A DNA stretch of 64,000 nt from Serinus canaria (GCF_022539315.1 NC_066316.1:56421994-56485993), one strand, 5' to 3'; counted from the first letter of the stretch, positions 13,261-27,557 are shown. The notes: generated from the letters alone by a model not told the origin. Numbers and translations are program-made.

Positions 13261-16200
13261 ACAACCATCCTCCTTTCCCAAGGATGCCCAGGTTTTTTCT
13301 TCCCTCACTGCCAGACAGCCTCACCAGCAACACCACTGCTGTGCAGCTGCATTTTTATCAGAAGTCAGCTCCAGCATCACTGCTGCTCTACACTGAGCAT
13401 TACAAGATTTGAGAGGGGAGAATCTGTATATCAGAAGAGAGGAGACAAGAAGTCACACTCCTTTTCTTCCAGCTTCCACTCCTTGTCTCATTTCCTGCAA
13501 TATCTCCAACACAATGTCAGAGTAATGCCAAACAAGAATATATTTGCATATATTAGTTCTTCTCCAGTAACACACAACCTCCGCTTGCTATTATTCTTCC
13601 CCTTCTCCTTAGACTATAGCAAGCAAAGACTCTCATCTACAGCAGCAGAGCTGAAAGCCAACTGCTCTGCACACAGCCACCCTGAAAGTCAGTCTTTGCT
13701 AACGCACAGATGGCTTCCCTTCTTTTGCCTTGTCTATATATGTCAATGTATTTTCTCTTCCAGGGCAAGAAACTCCCAGCCTAGGCTTTCATGCAACTTT
13801 CTTAATGTTGATTTGCTAACTGACCATTTGAAAATCAAAGCGAAAAACAAAACCCACATAAACATGGATGACTCCTAAAAGTAACAAACATATGACATGA
13901 AAAACAAGCCAGTGTGGGAGGACAGAGTCAGACATACCCTAACTTCACTGCTTTTATGCTTAACACTGCAGCTGTGAAAATGAAAAAGGAAGAAATATGC
14001 TTTTTCAAGGCAGAGCCAGCCAGTCTGTTACAATGCTTCTAAAATACATCCCTAATTCTCCTGTTCAGTGCTAAGGAAATAATTGCATATTTTGTTCAGG
14101 TTTTGCCTTTTTATTAAAAAAAAAAAATAAATAAAAGTCAAAAGAATGAAAAAAACAGTGGTATCCTGGAAGCAGATGCCATAATGTGACAGGGTGAACA
14201 GGTCACTTCAACAATAATGGTGGAAGGCTGCAATTTTCTAACACAACCATCTGTATCAGAGGTGGAGTACTAAAATTAAGTAAGTGGTTAGCTGAGTTTC
14301 ATGAGTGGAAAATCTCCTCTATTAAAAACTTGCCTCATACCATGCCTTTAAGAGATACAGAGTGCAGAACATCAATTCAAACCTGTCTATTATTTCATTT
14401 TTGCTGCAGCCAGCACCTCAGACCTTTAGACCTAGTTCCTGATCCATAAGAAAGTCCTTATGGCCATGAACAACTTATCTCATTGAACACCCATCATCAC
14501 AGAACTGTCTGAGAAAAAGCCATCTACAAAGACCATTTCATCTATTGGCAATAGGCTTGGAGTGATGGGGTAACTGTACAAATGTGTCTGAAGACACTTG
14601 CCCAGATCTGATGTACAAGTTACAAAAAAACACTGGACAAATGCTTTATAAGCATTTCAGTACAACATATGTCTTCAGAGTTAAATGTACAGACATCCTT
14701 ACTAATTGTAGAAAATACCAGCAGCTGTTGATAGCAACCATATTACTTCTCCCTCTAACCTACCTCCAATGGACTCTCCAATAGTGGCACTGCTTCAAAC
14801 ATTATTCAAACAAGTCTTCCTAAAATACAAAAATCCAGCTCCTATTTGTCCAGAGAGCAACATCTAGAGGAAGAGAAGCAAACTTACAGCAAACTACTGT
14901 CAAACTCATCTGTCCCTACAACCCCTGACTTCTGTAGTTCTCTCTTTCACTATCACGAATATTTCTGTGAGTCTTTAGTAGAAAAAGACAGAGAGGACAA
15001 GTTTGATCAGGGACTTGAGGGCACAGGAAGAAAGCAATCCAGAAGAAAAATTACTTATATTTATCAAACTGGCAGAAGCAAGCCTGCAGAATTTGGCCAA
15101 AGAGACATACACCTATATACCTGGACCTAAAGTACATACTAGTGAAAGAAATAACCTGGAAAAACATGGAAACGAGGCAGGCAGCCTACCATACACTTTA
15201 TACATGATTACTTCCATCTCTACCTTAGTTCTACCTCTCCAGGAACAAGTTTCCACTTTCTTCTCCAATCTCTTCCCATCTGGCCCTTCCAATTCAGAGG
15301 CAGTGGATATCCTTCTACTGCCCATTGCAGAGACACAGAAGCAAGCTCTAGAGGAGAGAGGTGTATTTGTTCTCCTCTAGTAAAAGGCATGGTGTTTATG
15401 ACAGCTAGGACAGCTATGACTTGCTAGGACAAGGTTTTTAACAGTTACCAATTACTCCAACTTCTCAAGCACTTACATTTCAGAGCAGTTCTCGAGGCAG
15501 GAGATGTGTCCTTATGGTATGCATCCTAAGAGGATAAATTACCCTAGAGCCACGGACAGTGAACACGGGGTTATAGCCAGTAGGTGGGGGTGTGGGCAAG
15601 ACACAAGGCAGAGTAGTTCTCTGGGAATCATGTCATTGCTACAAAATGATGAAAAACAAGCATCACACAAAATACAAGGGGAAATTCCACAAGATTCTGA
15701 ATTTTGAAAACCCTCCACCTCATTGTGCCCATAACTTCAATAATTAAAGCCAATCCCCTGCTACAATGGCTGCATCTCTATCATCTTTAGCACAGCACAG
15801 AAAAAAATCCATTGGTGAGATAACATGATTACAGGGAAATACAATACCAAAATGCCTGTTTTTCCAAGAAGGAAGTGCCAGTCATAGTAGAGCATACCAG
15901 ATATTCCATTTGTCCTATTCTGTTGGTTAATTTAAAAAAAAATTAAATTTCTGCTCATTATTCAAGGAACCTTGCACTCTGCAGCTTCAGTGTCACTGGT
16001 GAGCATAGAGAAGAAACTGATACCTAGTCACAGACTTCATTTAATCTTCTTCAGTACTAACACCGCTATTTTGCTGTTTTCATAAATGAACTGTCAAAAC
16101 AACTTCAACTTCTCCAAATATATCCAGAACATGCTGGTTAAGGAATTGGTGTCTAATTTGTGCATCTCTACAGAAGTCTAAAGGAATCACTAGGGTGTGA

Positions 16201-19200
16201 AATTGCTAAATGAAGAAGAGGCATTGATCACAGACTATACTGAAGAGTGGAAGAGAAGCATTCAACACCTCCTAACCATACCCATAACATAGATTCAATC
16301 TCAACGAGACATTTGTGGAAAATCAAGTGCTGTCTCCAGAACAAATGCTTTGTGTTCTCAATACAAAAATAGGTCGTGCTAAGTCTATGCCTGGATGTCA
16401 CTTATGTTAAACAAAACACTCCAAAGCAGATAGGAAGAGCACATCATGGTTTTTTTGTCATCATCGATTTTCACATCAAGCAGAAATAGATTGGCAAATA
16501 GTTTAGCAAATACAGGTTGTACACCAAATCACCATTACCTAGCCACTCTTGAAAGGCACAGAGCTTCAGCCACCAGGCTTAAATGTTGCTACCTTGATGA
16601 CCGTGCAAGTGGAATGACTTTCCACATAGTAGCCACAGGACATACCTCCCTTCTGCGATTCTCAAGAGCAGGTCACTCTCCATCTCCAAGCAAAAACAGG
16701 CACAGCTGACTGCTTCCCTGCAATTTGTACATAATTCTGCCTACAGCAAGAATGAAATAATGACTAGGACCATGCCACACTAGGTCAAATTTGACAGATT
16801 GATTGCTTTTTTCTAAGAGAGAAGATGAAAAAAACCTAAGGAATATATGCTCCATGCAAAATTTTTGATCAAACAGGACGAATGCCAGGTCCTTTACAGT
16901 CTGGGAATTTAGGCTAAACAGCAGTGCAATTAAGCAGGTTTGCCTCTTGGGGCACTTGAAGGATTAATTACTCCATCAGATTGTTTGAAAGAACACAAAG
17001 AAAGAGCACGTGATATAATGAGACCTCTAAATGGCTCTTCTCATCTCAGTTTCAGCAGCCCTGTAAAAACAATCTGTTAGTCTCTGGTATTGATTTTCTT
17101 TACACTGAGAAGCTGCGTGTAAATTGACTTCTGCAATAAAAGTCATACCGTATGGGTACATCTAACATCTGACACACTCAGAGTCTTCTCACCACATTTT
17201 TGTCTTACCAGCCAATTAAACTGTGACTGATTGGAACAGGAGACAGTTTTCGATCATTATTATTTCTTTAGCCAGAAGTATTAGGTCCTTTAAGATTTAA
17301 CATGAGAGACAAGAAGTCTGTTTTCTGAGGCAAAGGTGGGGGGATTGCTTTATTCAGTGGTATTCTGCGCTTACATCCTGCAGAATCTAGAAGCAACGTA
17401 ATCTTTTTAAAGAAATTTATGCATGCAAGAGATACAGAGTTTCTCATGCTTTGTAACGAGTCACTACTCCAAGTGGAGCCTGGGAATAGCAGTGTGCTCT
17501 ACACAGTGACGACTCTCCCTCCCCCCAGATACTCATTTGGAGCAGCAGGCAGGCCAGGGACTGGCAGTCAATGCATTTTGGCTCTGATCCACTGGTGTCA
17601 AGAAATATCAGCAGGAGTTCTAACATGCTTAAAAGCAGACACTCCTCTTCCCTGGGGGCCAGAGACACCACTTGGCTACACAGGCAAGTCCCTGAACTGC
17701 AAAACATGGAAAAGTGCCTGAGGGATCTCGAAAATGAATTCACAAACAATTCCAGATCCAGGAGGTGGCATAACCTGCTGTGACTATCCCACCAAGGATG
17801 ACAAAAAGAGAAGGGAGCTAAAGACTATACAGGACCCTTGTTTGATTCCAGAGCTTCTTCCTGTCCGATTCTCAGAAAAGTATTTTGGCACATAGTCCTG
17901 CCTCCTTCCACTTGCTACATTAAATGCACTGCAAGCTACTAGCCAAGAGTAATAGCTAACAATTCCAATGTAATTATTACATATTTTAAGGTGAAATCTG
18001 TTAAGAACCTAAAATAAAGAAGATAAATAGTGTTCAGAGACATACTGGGGGGAAGAAAAGGCAGAGATGTTGTTTAGGTGTTGATTTTTACAAAATTAGT
18101 CCTGGAAGCCTCTGTTGCCCCCAGCCTGAGACAAGACAGTCTCCAGGTTATACAGTGAAAGATTTGCTTCCTCATATAAATGAATTCTCTGGTTATCACA
18201 ATTACTTCATGAAACTAAACCAAATCTTCTGCCTAAGAGTTTGGGTTTAATAAACAAAAAGTAGTTGGCTAGCAATAAGCGAGTTGATTAAATCTTTAGC
18301 TAAGCAGGCCAGGCAGTACTGCAGCAACACCTGAAGTAAGAGCTGGAATGTTTCTGGCTGCCAGTGAGCCAGTTGCCACCAGCACTCCTTCCCCTCATCA
18401 GTTTCTGCACTCAGAAAAGATTCAGTTTTCAATATCAACATAATCCAAATTCTAGGGAGCTTTGTTAATGTTTTAAAAAAGAAGACTATGCAGTTTTACC
18501 CCAACACACCTAAAAAAGGAATACAAAATTTTACTATAAACCTAAAATGGCATGATAGCATCACAAAAATAAAAAGACAGTAGCTTATATCAGAACAGCT
18601 GGAATTCTTTTCAGACAAAAAAAAAAGTGCACTATATGCTTCAAGTACCATCTTTTAAAATGTAAAGCAACCAGCTCTAAAGGCTTAGGGCATTCTTTGT
18701 GTTTAAAGTGTGTCAAAATGTTATATACCAGTCACCTGAAGTAGAACAAATCACTTGTATCATCCTAGAGTTAATTTAGACATCTACTTCAAAAAGTTAC
18801 CATTCAGGTGCTAAAATAAGTTAGCTTCCTAAGTCACTAACATATTTTCTAAGGAGTGCTAAATGAATTCTATGAAATATTAGTAAGCATATTTCTCCCA
18901 GAGTCTGCAGACATACTCAAAAGATGGATTTTTTTATAAGGTAGTAAGTGACCTACAGGAGAAATCACTGTCTTAATACTTCTGCCCCTTAGCTGTGGTC
19001 CTCACTTGAGTCTGATGATGCCCAGAGTAAGAGTAGGCAGTAAGGCACATTCACAATCTGTTTAAACTTCACCCCAGAGTGAAAGTCCAAACAAGCACAT
19101 TCCAAGCAAGTATTGGTCTTCCATTTACGTCTTTCTATATTTTATGGAAAGGATGGGAAAAATTCTAGTGCCTAAAAGGTTTAAAAGTAATATTTAAATA

Positions 19201-21618
19201 CATAAATAATGTGGAAAGAAACATCATAGAACCGAGTTACTCCACTAAAAAATTACATCAAATGCAAAGAGCTTATCTGCAAATAAGAAGGCAGACCATG
19301 TGACCTAGGAGATCCTTCCCAGCTCTGTGTTCTGGAAAGTAATCCTGTTAAGACAGTCTGGTAAGAGGATTTTCATTAGGCATTGATTGTGCCATCATTT
19401 ACACTTTATGAAGTCCAACACAGAGGACTGAAGGGTGCGTGATCCTCTTGTTGGCAGCATATTTGGAATGGTGAACTCTTCTGAGTCACCACTAGAAGTG
19501 TCACCTCTAGATTAGCACCACTACACATACTAGCCATTCACTTACTTACCATTAGGCCTCTTAATTAATGCTATCTTCTATATTACCTTTGCTTTACAGG
19601 CTGAACAGTATTGCACTGAACTAAAAATCTACAAGTGTTCTAATAATTAAAGACCTATAGTAACATGTTATGATTTTTCTCTATATTTAGATCCACTAGA
19701 TCTATGCTACTGATAAATAATCACATGGATTGAAAATATACAAGATGCCTTCTGGGGCTGCAATCTGTGTGTTCCCTGAAAATAATTTAAGATGCCATGC
19801 TGAACTGGTTCCTAGAATAGATATCATGCTTCCAGGGTGGGAGGGAGTGGTGGGGAGGGGAGGTAACAGTTCTGCTAATGAAATGTGATCCTCAGAATTA
19901 AATACTTATCACTTCAAAGAAGATTTGATTTGTTTCAGTGTGTACCTCTGCCCCAACAATTCCTTGTTCCAAGAAGATCTTTAACAGGCTAAATTTATTC
20001 TATCCTTTGAAATAAAGTTGTACTGCTGCTGTTGGGACTGCATACAATTAAGATTTTTATACCCCTTCTCCAGCATTAATAAGTTCTAGAAATCTTGACT
20101 TCCATAATTCCATGTGTCACATGGGAGAACAGCAAAAGAAGCTGCTAATGTTTTACAATAGACAGCCAAAAGTTGCAGTGACAAAGATGGATGGCCACAT
20201 CTAACCTGCTCAATTTGTGCTGTCAAATAGAAGTTTCTGGAGTTAGATGTAAGACAGGGAAAATGAGATATTGGCTTTTGAATACTGCAGGGAAGACACA
20301 AGACTGGAAGAATGTATTGATATTGCTGCTACTTTATCACCTGTAGTGACAAGAGACAAGGGGACCATAACTCAGACTGAATCAGGTTAGAGATGGGATA
20401 GGTTGTTTTTCCCCCCACTGGTATCTCCTGCATGGTCAGAATATTATGTAAAGTATGTACACATTATGTACACTAGTATGCTCTACAAACCACATAGGTT
20501 TTTTGGTTGGGTTTTAAGTCCCATTACATTGTTTTTAAAGTGGCTGATAACCTGTTCTAAAGGGAGAATTATGAGAATGCAACCAGGAGCTCAGCCAGTC
20601 TTTGCAAGGTATGCAAAGACTCAAAAGAGAATGAGCTTAGGGTAGTCATAGAAGTCAACTGTCACACTACTTGTTCTGGTTGAAGTAAGACTTAATTTCA
20701 CTTAATTTTTTATTTACATTCAAGACCTATTTACAAATATTCCCTATGCCTTATAAGAGGAGTCAAACATTCCATGAAACAGGTATTTTCCTCCTTTAAA
20801 TAGGGTTATTTTTTTGTTTCAGGCATTTGCATTGACAGCACAGGTTATATCAGCAAATGCAAAGCACGGAGAATAAGGAGAGACTGTCATAACACAAGGA
20901 ACCAACAGTGCTCAAGTCAGCCCAGCACCTTCAACAAAGCACAATATAACCTGCTCTCAGCTATCTGGGGATGGATCATCCATGTCGTAGTTTAATTGTG
21001 CTACAAGTACAGACACATCCAAGCTACACTCAAGTCCAAAAGCAATATAATGAATTTTTGTTATAAACCTGGAATGGTTAAAAGGGGTAGATTAATGACC
21101 AGTTTCCCCTCTTCCCCTTCAACTGTACATTCACTGCATGATTTGTAGCTGACTTTACTATTTGTGTTTTTATCCACAGTTTTTACATTGTATCGACATT
21201 CTCCCACGCACCCCCTCCTCTCTTTTGTTGCCCTGGATAATCAAGAACCGGCTCTATGTAAAACAATTTGCCTAAAGGCACAAGAGTCTTTGTAGCCACA
21301 AAGATTGGAAGCTACTGTTAATAAGAAGTACAATTATAAAATCTTAAGTGATGTAAGCAATCAATTATTTATTCACCTTGTTATAAAACAACCACACCTA
21401 CTGCTTCAGCAAAGAGACCAGTTGAATCTTGAACAGAGAGGAAAAAGACAAAAAAATTGCTATGGAATAGCTGCTGAACAATAATCTGTGTTGTGAAGCT
21501 TTAAATTGGAAGTCAAGAATATTGCTGTCGATTCAGATAAAACAATGAACCATGACCAGCACAGAAATGACATCTAGACTAAACAAAGATCAAATATTAG
21601 AAAAAATCATTTTCTTGC
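13261..21618 (-). other. PPP1R14C: Presumed PPP1R14C intron 1, middle part; no gene seen
   Basis: The longest open frame (13114-13878 plus, 254 codons) starts inside the CR1 3' end and runs into unrelated unique DNA, with no domain, so it is chance. Other frames are at most about 125 codons and unrecognised. The block is AT-rich with small poly-A tracts near 14118-14140 and 18620. I see no other mobile element apart from a weak CR1-like remnant near 19281. Confidence 0.55.
19281..19336 (+). mobile_element. Possible old CR1 3'-end remnant
   Basis: The segment GACCATGTGACCTAGGAGAT followed by CCTTCCCAGCTCTGTGTTCT resembles the CR1 3' signature, in which a GATGACCT...GGTCCCTTCCAGCCCT block precedes an ATTCTATG end. 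The match is short and diverged. It may be chance. Confidence 0.3.
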
Positions 21619-22365
21619 AATCGAAGAAAGGTTTGGGTTGGAAGGGATCTTAATGCTCATATAGTTCCAATCCCCCTACCATCGGCAGGGACATCTTCCA
21701 CTAGGCCAGCTACATATCCAATTTCAGCGCTTCAAGGGATGCAAAGTTCACAACTTCTCTAGGCAATCTGTTCTAGTGCCTCACCACCATCACAGCGAAT
21801 AATTTCTTCCTTATTACCTCATCTAAGCCTGTCCTCTGTCAGTTTAAGGCCATTCCTCCTTGTCCTCTCACTACATGCCCCACTGCTGTCTTGCAGGCCC
21901 TCTCCAAGTCTCCCTGAAGTCTTCTCTTCTCCAGGCTGAACAATCCCAACTCTTGGCCTTCACAGGAGAGGTACTGCAGCCCCCAATCATCTTTGTGGCC
22001 CTCCTCTAGCTTTACTCCAACAGGTTCATGTCCTTCTTATGCTAGGGGCCCCAGAGCTGGATGCAGTACTCCAGGTGGGGTCCCACAAGAGTGAAGTAAA
22101 TGCTGAAGAACTGTCTCCCTTGACCTGCTGGCCATGCTGCTTTTAATGTGGCCCAGGATGAAATTGGCTTTCAGGACTGCAAGTGCACATTACCAGCTCA
22201 TGTTGAGGTTCTTGTCAACCAACACCCCCAAGTTTTCTGCTGAGGGTTGCTTTCAATCCGCTCTCCACCCCACTTGCATTTGTGGACAGGACTGCTTTGA
22301 CCCATGTGCAGAACTTTACACCTGACTGTGATGAACTTCTCTCCTTGAATTCCTTTGCACTGTTG
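21619..22365 (-). mobile_element. CR1 LINE fragment, reverse orientation
   Basis: Read on the plus strand, this begins near the CR1 3' end (GTTTGGGTTGGAAGGGATCT). It passes through the usual CR1 landmarks in reverse order: CTTCTCTTCTCCAGGCTGAACAA, GGGGCCCCAGAGCTGGA, CAGTACTCCAGGTGGGGTCC and TTGACCTGCTGGCCA. On the minus strand, the frame around 22198-22340 gives CKVLHMG, then QQKTWGCWLT, matching the CR1 KCRVLHLG ... EKDLGVLV region. It is 5'-truncated and has stops and frameshifts, so it is inactive. Confidence 0.93.
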
Positions 22366-24356
22366 CATGCAAAAAGAAGGCAAGTTCAGTAGCTGAACAG
22401 TGGTACATTTCCTACAAGAGTAGGGTCTTTAGAGGCAACATCTTGAGTTCATTTAGAAACAGAAGGCTCTGGCTTTATCACAATCAGGTGCTTGCTACCC
22501 TCACAGATCCTAAGCCCACTCCTCCGAAAAGAACTGCATGCATTTTACAAGGTTTGTTTTAAGACAACATGCATTTCTTAGGCTTCCCATTTTCTGCTCT
22601 TGGGATTCAAATACCTTTCTGTGATTGTTACATGATAGAATAAGCCTTTGCTACACCTGTCTTGCCTATGTCCTTTACAGATCTCTGATCACAGCAACTC
22701 TTCAACTGACACAAGTATGTTGCACAGTATCCCTGCCCTCTAGAGAGAACACCAAAGTTAGTGTTGTACAACATGGATATCTGTAAGAGTTATCCAAAAT
22801 AAATATTCCAAATAAATTTCTAAGCACCTTGGTGGACCTACAAGTTCTTTACTCCAATGCATCTGAACTGCAACACTCAATCTCCCTAAGAAAGAAATCC
22901 TTTATTATGCCTCCTACTAACTTGCGTCTTTTTAAAGGAGTAATTCTCTCTCTACTCCTCAGCCTCTTTCCACTTCTAATCCATTGAGAAAGGAATCCAC
23001 ATGCAATTACCATTTCTGAGATCTTAGTCCAAGTAAGAAGTCTATTCAAAGAGTGAGACTGGAGGCAGAAGTTTTTTCTGAAGCGTTTTATTCAGTGGAT
23101 TTTCTTACCAAACGCCTTTCTGAGAAATGAATAATGAATTTCAAACATTACCTCACTAGAGCCTGAGGCATAAGTAGTACCTGATCATACCATCAGGTCC
23201 ACATCACCACATGGCAGCCTTAGCAGCATAGTGACCAGGCTGTTTTGGAAAAGACAGAGTGTATGGAGGGAAATATTAGCATACCCCAGCAGCTTCAGGA
23301 AGACAGACAAAGAGGGTGCTCTCTGCAGTCACTGAGCAACCAGGCAAAGGGAGCTCTTGGTCTGTGCAGGACTGAACTAAATTGCTCCTCTCCCTCCCAT
23401 ACTCCATTGCCAACATGAAATCCCCTACCTATTTCAGTGCTTCATGAAACTCTTGTCATTGCAGTATCTGTACCAGAAGATGGAAGAAAATCTTACACAT
23501 AATAATTCTCAGTCTGACATGGATTTGTACTTTTAATGGAAATGCCGGAAGGGCCTTTATTTTATTGTACAATGAATTTTTAAACACAATCTCAGGGTAT
23601 TTCCATTCCTGGAATGGAAAAATAATAAGCTTGGACACAATACTCTGGTACTTCCAGACCAACATCATTTGCCCTGCCAAGCACTGACTTCCATACACTA
23701 GTAAAATAGTTGATTATTCAGCTAAGCTCAGCAATATCTCAGAAGGCAAGTCTTGCATTTAGCTTTTAGAGTGCAAAGTCTAGGAGCTCATTTGATTTGC
23801 CCATGTAAATCTCTACATTAAAAAATATTCAGCAACAAATCCACAGAACAAGCAAAACCTTTCTTCATTATTGCGCAAAAATCTGCATGCCATTTATAGC
23901 AGATGCTATAATTATGAATAGACAGGACCCCAGAGCACAGAAATTCACCTGCAAAATTGAATGGTTTCTGGGGCCAAGTCCAGTGGTCTTTTTTTTTTCC
24001 ATATTCAAAGTCATACAAGTTTGGCAGGCACACACAACATAGATCATACATTTGGAAAACTGCACTGTCACCACTTTCATGCTCAACTACAAGTTGCAAG
24101 CCATCAGGGAATTAATAGTGATGGTCTAAGTAAGTTGCTCTATGCAGCATTATTTTGCAATTCTTAACCAATAATGGACTTAGCCCTAAACACAAAGCAT
24201 CTGTGGAGAAACTATTTTTAGTACCAAGATACCTAATAAAGGTCAACAGTGAAGCCAGTTCAAGTCCTGCAATTAAGGCATTGCATTTTCAATATACTAA
24301 CCTGCAACCATAACCTCAGTTTCAGCATTCACAGAAACCAGAACAAACAGGTTATA

Positions 24357-24397
<41 letters not shown>

Positions 24398-26859
24398 TTG
24401 ATGAAGAAGTCCCAGAAGCAGACAGCCAGACCAATACTCACCTGAAGCACCTGACCTGAGTACATTAGCCTGGCAGGTTCTGGTGCCAAACAAACCCTGT
24501 TTAAGTCTCTCTGGTCCTATTAAAGTTTTCTACTTTGATAACCTTTACCATTCAGGTAAAGGGTCTTTTATCCCTAGAGTCTGCATCATGTGGAAGTAAC
24601 CTTTCTAAAGCTAATCTCTGTGTCATATAACTGAGGTCTGCATTAAAAATAGTCTCAAATAGCTCCTTTTAAGTCACACCCCCAACACCATTATATTGTT
24701 TGGCATCCAAATTTTAAAACTAAAAATGTACCAGTAAAGACAAGATCCACTAGAAAAGGAACACAAACAAACCTGTCTTGTTATTTCCCAACCTCATCTC
24801 CTAAACTTTGTCACCATGCCAAGACAGGCTTATAGCTGACTTAACTTGCAAGTACTTGAGAGACTATGAGTACATGTTTAGTTTTGAATAAAGGGAATCT
24901 TTCTGTAAGTATCCACTTACTGATGAATCTTAGCATAATAGCAAACATTATTTAAATGGAAAACAGTGAGCAGGCACTACATTTATGCAGTCTAACAAAG
25001 AGACATGCAAGTCTTCTTACAGACTTTCAGTGCACCACATTGCAAGCACCCTCTACTTATTTCTGCTCTTGCCAGAAATGAAGTGCACTGCTCCTTAGAA
25101 ATAGAGCTCAGAATCAGAATAGCAATGAAACACTGACATTGGTTAGCTCTTCCAGGATTAAAAATTCAGTGGCTATTTCTGACAATCTGGAAGACTTTAG
25201 ATAGTTACAGAATTTACATGTCATTGGAAAGTTATTGTAGATCTTCCATAGAAGTTGAAGTGAGAAATTCCCAACCCCCTCCCAACCTGCCCTCAGACAG
25301 GGTTATTAACTGTCTGCATAGGTGATTAAATTTCAGCCTGAGAGCTACATCTCTAAGCCTAGAAGTAATTCAAGCAGATTCAAGCAAAGCATCTTGCATT
25401 AAATTACTATTGTCTTTAATCACTATACTCATCATACATCTTCAACTTTATTCTGATAGCATATTAATAGCTTGACCTTTTCACTGCCATCATCTGTGCT
25501 GACTCTGGATAGAGTTGATGCATAATAGCAAAGAAGGGCAGAAAATGACTTAAATATTTTGCCCTTGGCCTTCAAATCTGAAAGCATTTTGTCCTGTTGT
25601 GCTATACCACTTTTCCCCCTAAGAGTCACTTCAGAAACCAAACCATCTAACAAATTATTTTTATTCAACTACATATGGTCTCCACCTTAATGGAGACCTT
25701 CTAAAGCATACATCCTTTTACTTTAGTTGGAAGCAACAACTATAATAAGGAAAAGAATGAATGATTTTCCTCCAACAAGCCTGTGACTTGAATACTGTGA
25801 AGAGCAGCAACAATTCCATTGGGCTTTGGTGCTATATACCTCATCCTTTCTTATGAACAGAACAAGTACACCCATATGTCAAAAGCACACAGCCCAAACA
25901 GGTCTGGTGCTTTTGAGAAGTGAGAGTCAAACCAGAGGACAGATCCAGCAGGCCAGACACTAACTACGTTATCAGCTTGCACAGGCACAGAATCATCAGT
26001 TCACACAAACAACTGTAAACACTTCCAGCCTCAGAAAAACCCTCACAGCCTACAGGCTATATGGCCAAACAAGTCATGAGACTGGAGAGACAAGTCACAC
26101 CAAGATGAAGACTAAGAACTGCTTATTTTTATTAGTTCTAACTGGAGTTTCCATTTGTATCTTTCCTTCCCACAGTTGTTCCTTTTCACAGGATGTGAAC
26201 AGTTAAGGACCTTTAACTTGACACATGCACATTTTTTATGTGTCGTTCTAATAAATTTGCCAGTAAATCACTTTTGAGATTAAACGAGTTTCTTTAAACA
26301 TTTGTATTATGTGTGTGCTAGATATTCCATCCAGGTTATTTATATTTTCACATCCACACCTTAAGGACTGTCAAGCTCTTGTCTTCCTAGCTCCAGCATG
26401 CTCAGGAGTGAGATGCTGGCACCTGGATATGCTAGCTGCAAAATTCACATCTGCCTTCAACAAATCTCACTTCAGAAGCCTCTAACAAAAGTGAATTAGA
26501 CGACTGATGGGAAAAGTATGTGTGAACCTCAGTTTAGCCTTAACGTTTTGGTAAGAGTAAATACCCGAAGTGGAAGGGAGAAACGATCCGTTGGGGATTA
26601 TAAGGTTTACAACATCGTTATATCTCTACAAGGAAGACAACAGTTGCCATTTCTCTGGACAATTTGGAAACATCCTCCTGCTCATCTGTCCTCTATAAAA
26701 GAGAATTCATTCTGGCAACACTCGCTCTTTGCCCGGAGTAACAGAAAACCAGATTTGATACGTACAAATCACGTACATACAAGCCCCCAGCGTTTTCGAT
26801 TCTCGTCCTAATGATCTCCGAATTGCTCACTGAAATTTCCTGGCCAGTATCTACCCCGC
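22366..26859 (-). other. PPP1R14C: Presumed PPP1R14C intron 1, right part; no gene seen
   Basis: AT-rich unique DNA with open frames below 100 codons, none recognised. It contains the long T tract at 24361-24396. Towards 26500-26860 the CpG content begins to rise into the island. Confidence 0.55.
24361..24396. repeat. 36-base T homopolymer
   Basis: An uninterrupted run of 36 T is preceded by ATAAAAC and followed by GTTGATGAAG. Read on the minus strand it could be the A-tail of a retrocopy. However, there is no AATAAA just upstream of it on that strand, and I see no flanking direct repeats or coding similarity. Confidence 0.9.
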
Positions 26860-27551
26860 TCTTGTAGATCGGGATAACGCAAAACCACGATCCAGAGGGG
26901 ACCGTACCCGCACCAGAGTCTTTCCTCTACAACAGCTGCCTCCGCACAGCCCCCGCGCAGGTCCCGCTCCCTCCTCCTGCTCTCCCTGTGCCCAGCACAC
27001 CGCTCTGCTCTCCGACCCGCCGAGCTCCCGGCGCTGGACCAGCTCGCGTCTAACGGAGACTGACCAGCCCGCCCAGCCCGTGGAAGGCGCCTGGGAGCCC
27101 CGGTCCGCCCTGCCCTGGAAGGCTGCGGGGACAGCTGCTCCCGGCCACCACAGCCGCGGGCGAACCTCCTGGCATTCCCGGACCTGCCGCAGCCGCCGGG
27201 GCCCCTCCGGAGGAAAAGGACCCTTCCAAGCCCAGCCGTGCGGCAGCCACCGCCCGTCCCTAAAGGGCGGTCCCCTCTTATTCACCTCGGGAGGGCACGG
27301 GGGACACCCTTTCTATAGGACATGCGGCACCTTCCACCATTCCCTGAGCCGAGGCACCACTGAGGCGCGGGGCAGCGGCAGGGTGGAGGCGGTGGACCGG
27401 GAATGTCATTTGGAGGTGGCGGCGACAGCGCTCCTCTGCCACAGCCGAAATGCGACTCGGGGCAGGAGGAGGATGCCGGGGCGAGGAACGCAGCGGCGGT
27501 CGAGGGGACTGAGGCGACAGCAACCGCGTCGGGGACCCCGCGACCCCGGCC

Positions 27552-27557
27552 CCGCAC
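27552..27557 (-). other. PPP1R14C: 5' splice donor of PPP1R14C exon 1
   Basis: On the minus strand the coding sequence TACGGCTGCGAG is followed directly by GTGCGG. The family similarity stops exactly here, at Gly-Cys-Glu, and the next codons are Arg/Gly-rich intron translation. The consensus fit is moderate: G at -1 and GT are present, but the +3 to +6 positions are G-rich rather than RAGT. A junction at this point also fits the exon boundaries expected from the PPP1R14 family. Confidence 0.8.

Noticed and set aside
13114..13878. 254-codon plus open frame
   Set aside because: It begins in the CR1 3' untranslated region and continues into unique DNA; no family similarity or domain was seen.
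16446..16490. Minus-strand segment with KIDDD-like translation as PPP1R14C exon 2
   Set aside because: The flanking residues and length do not match the acidic EVEIDIDDLL exon, and splice sites do not fit.
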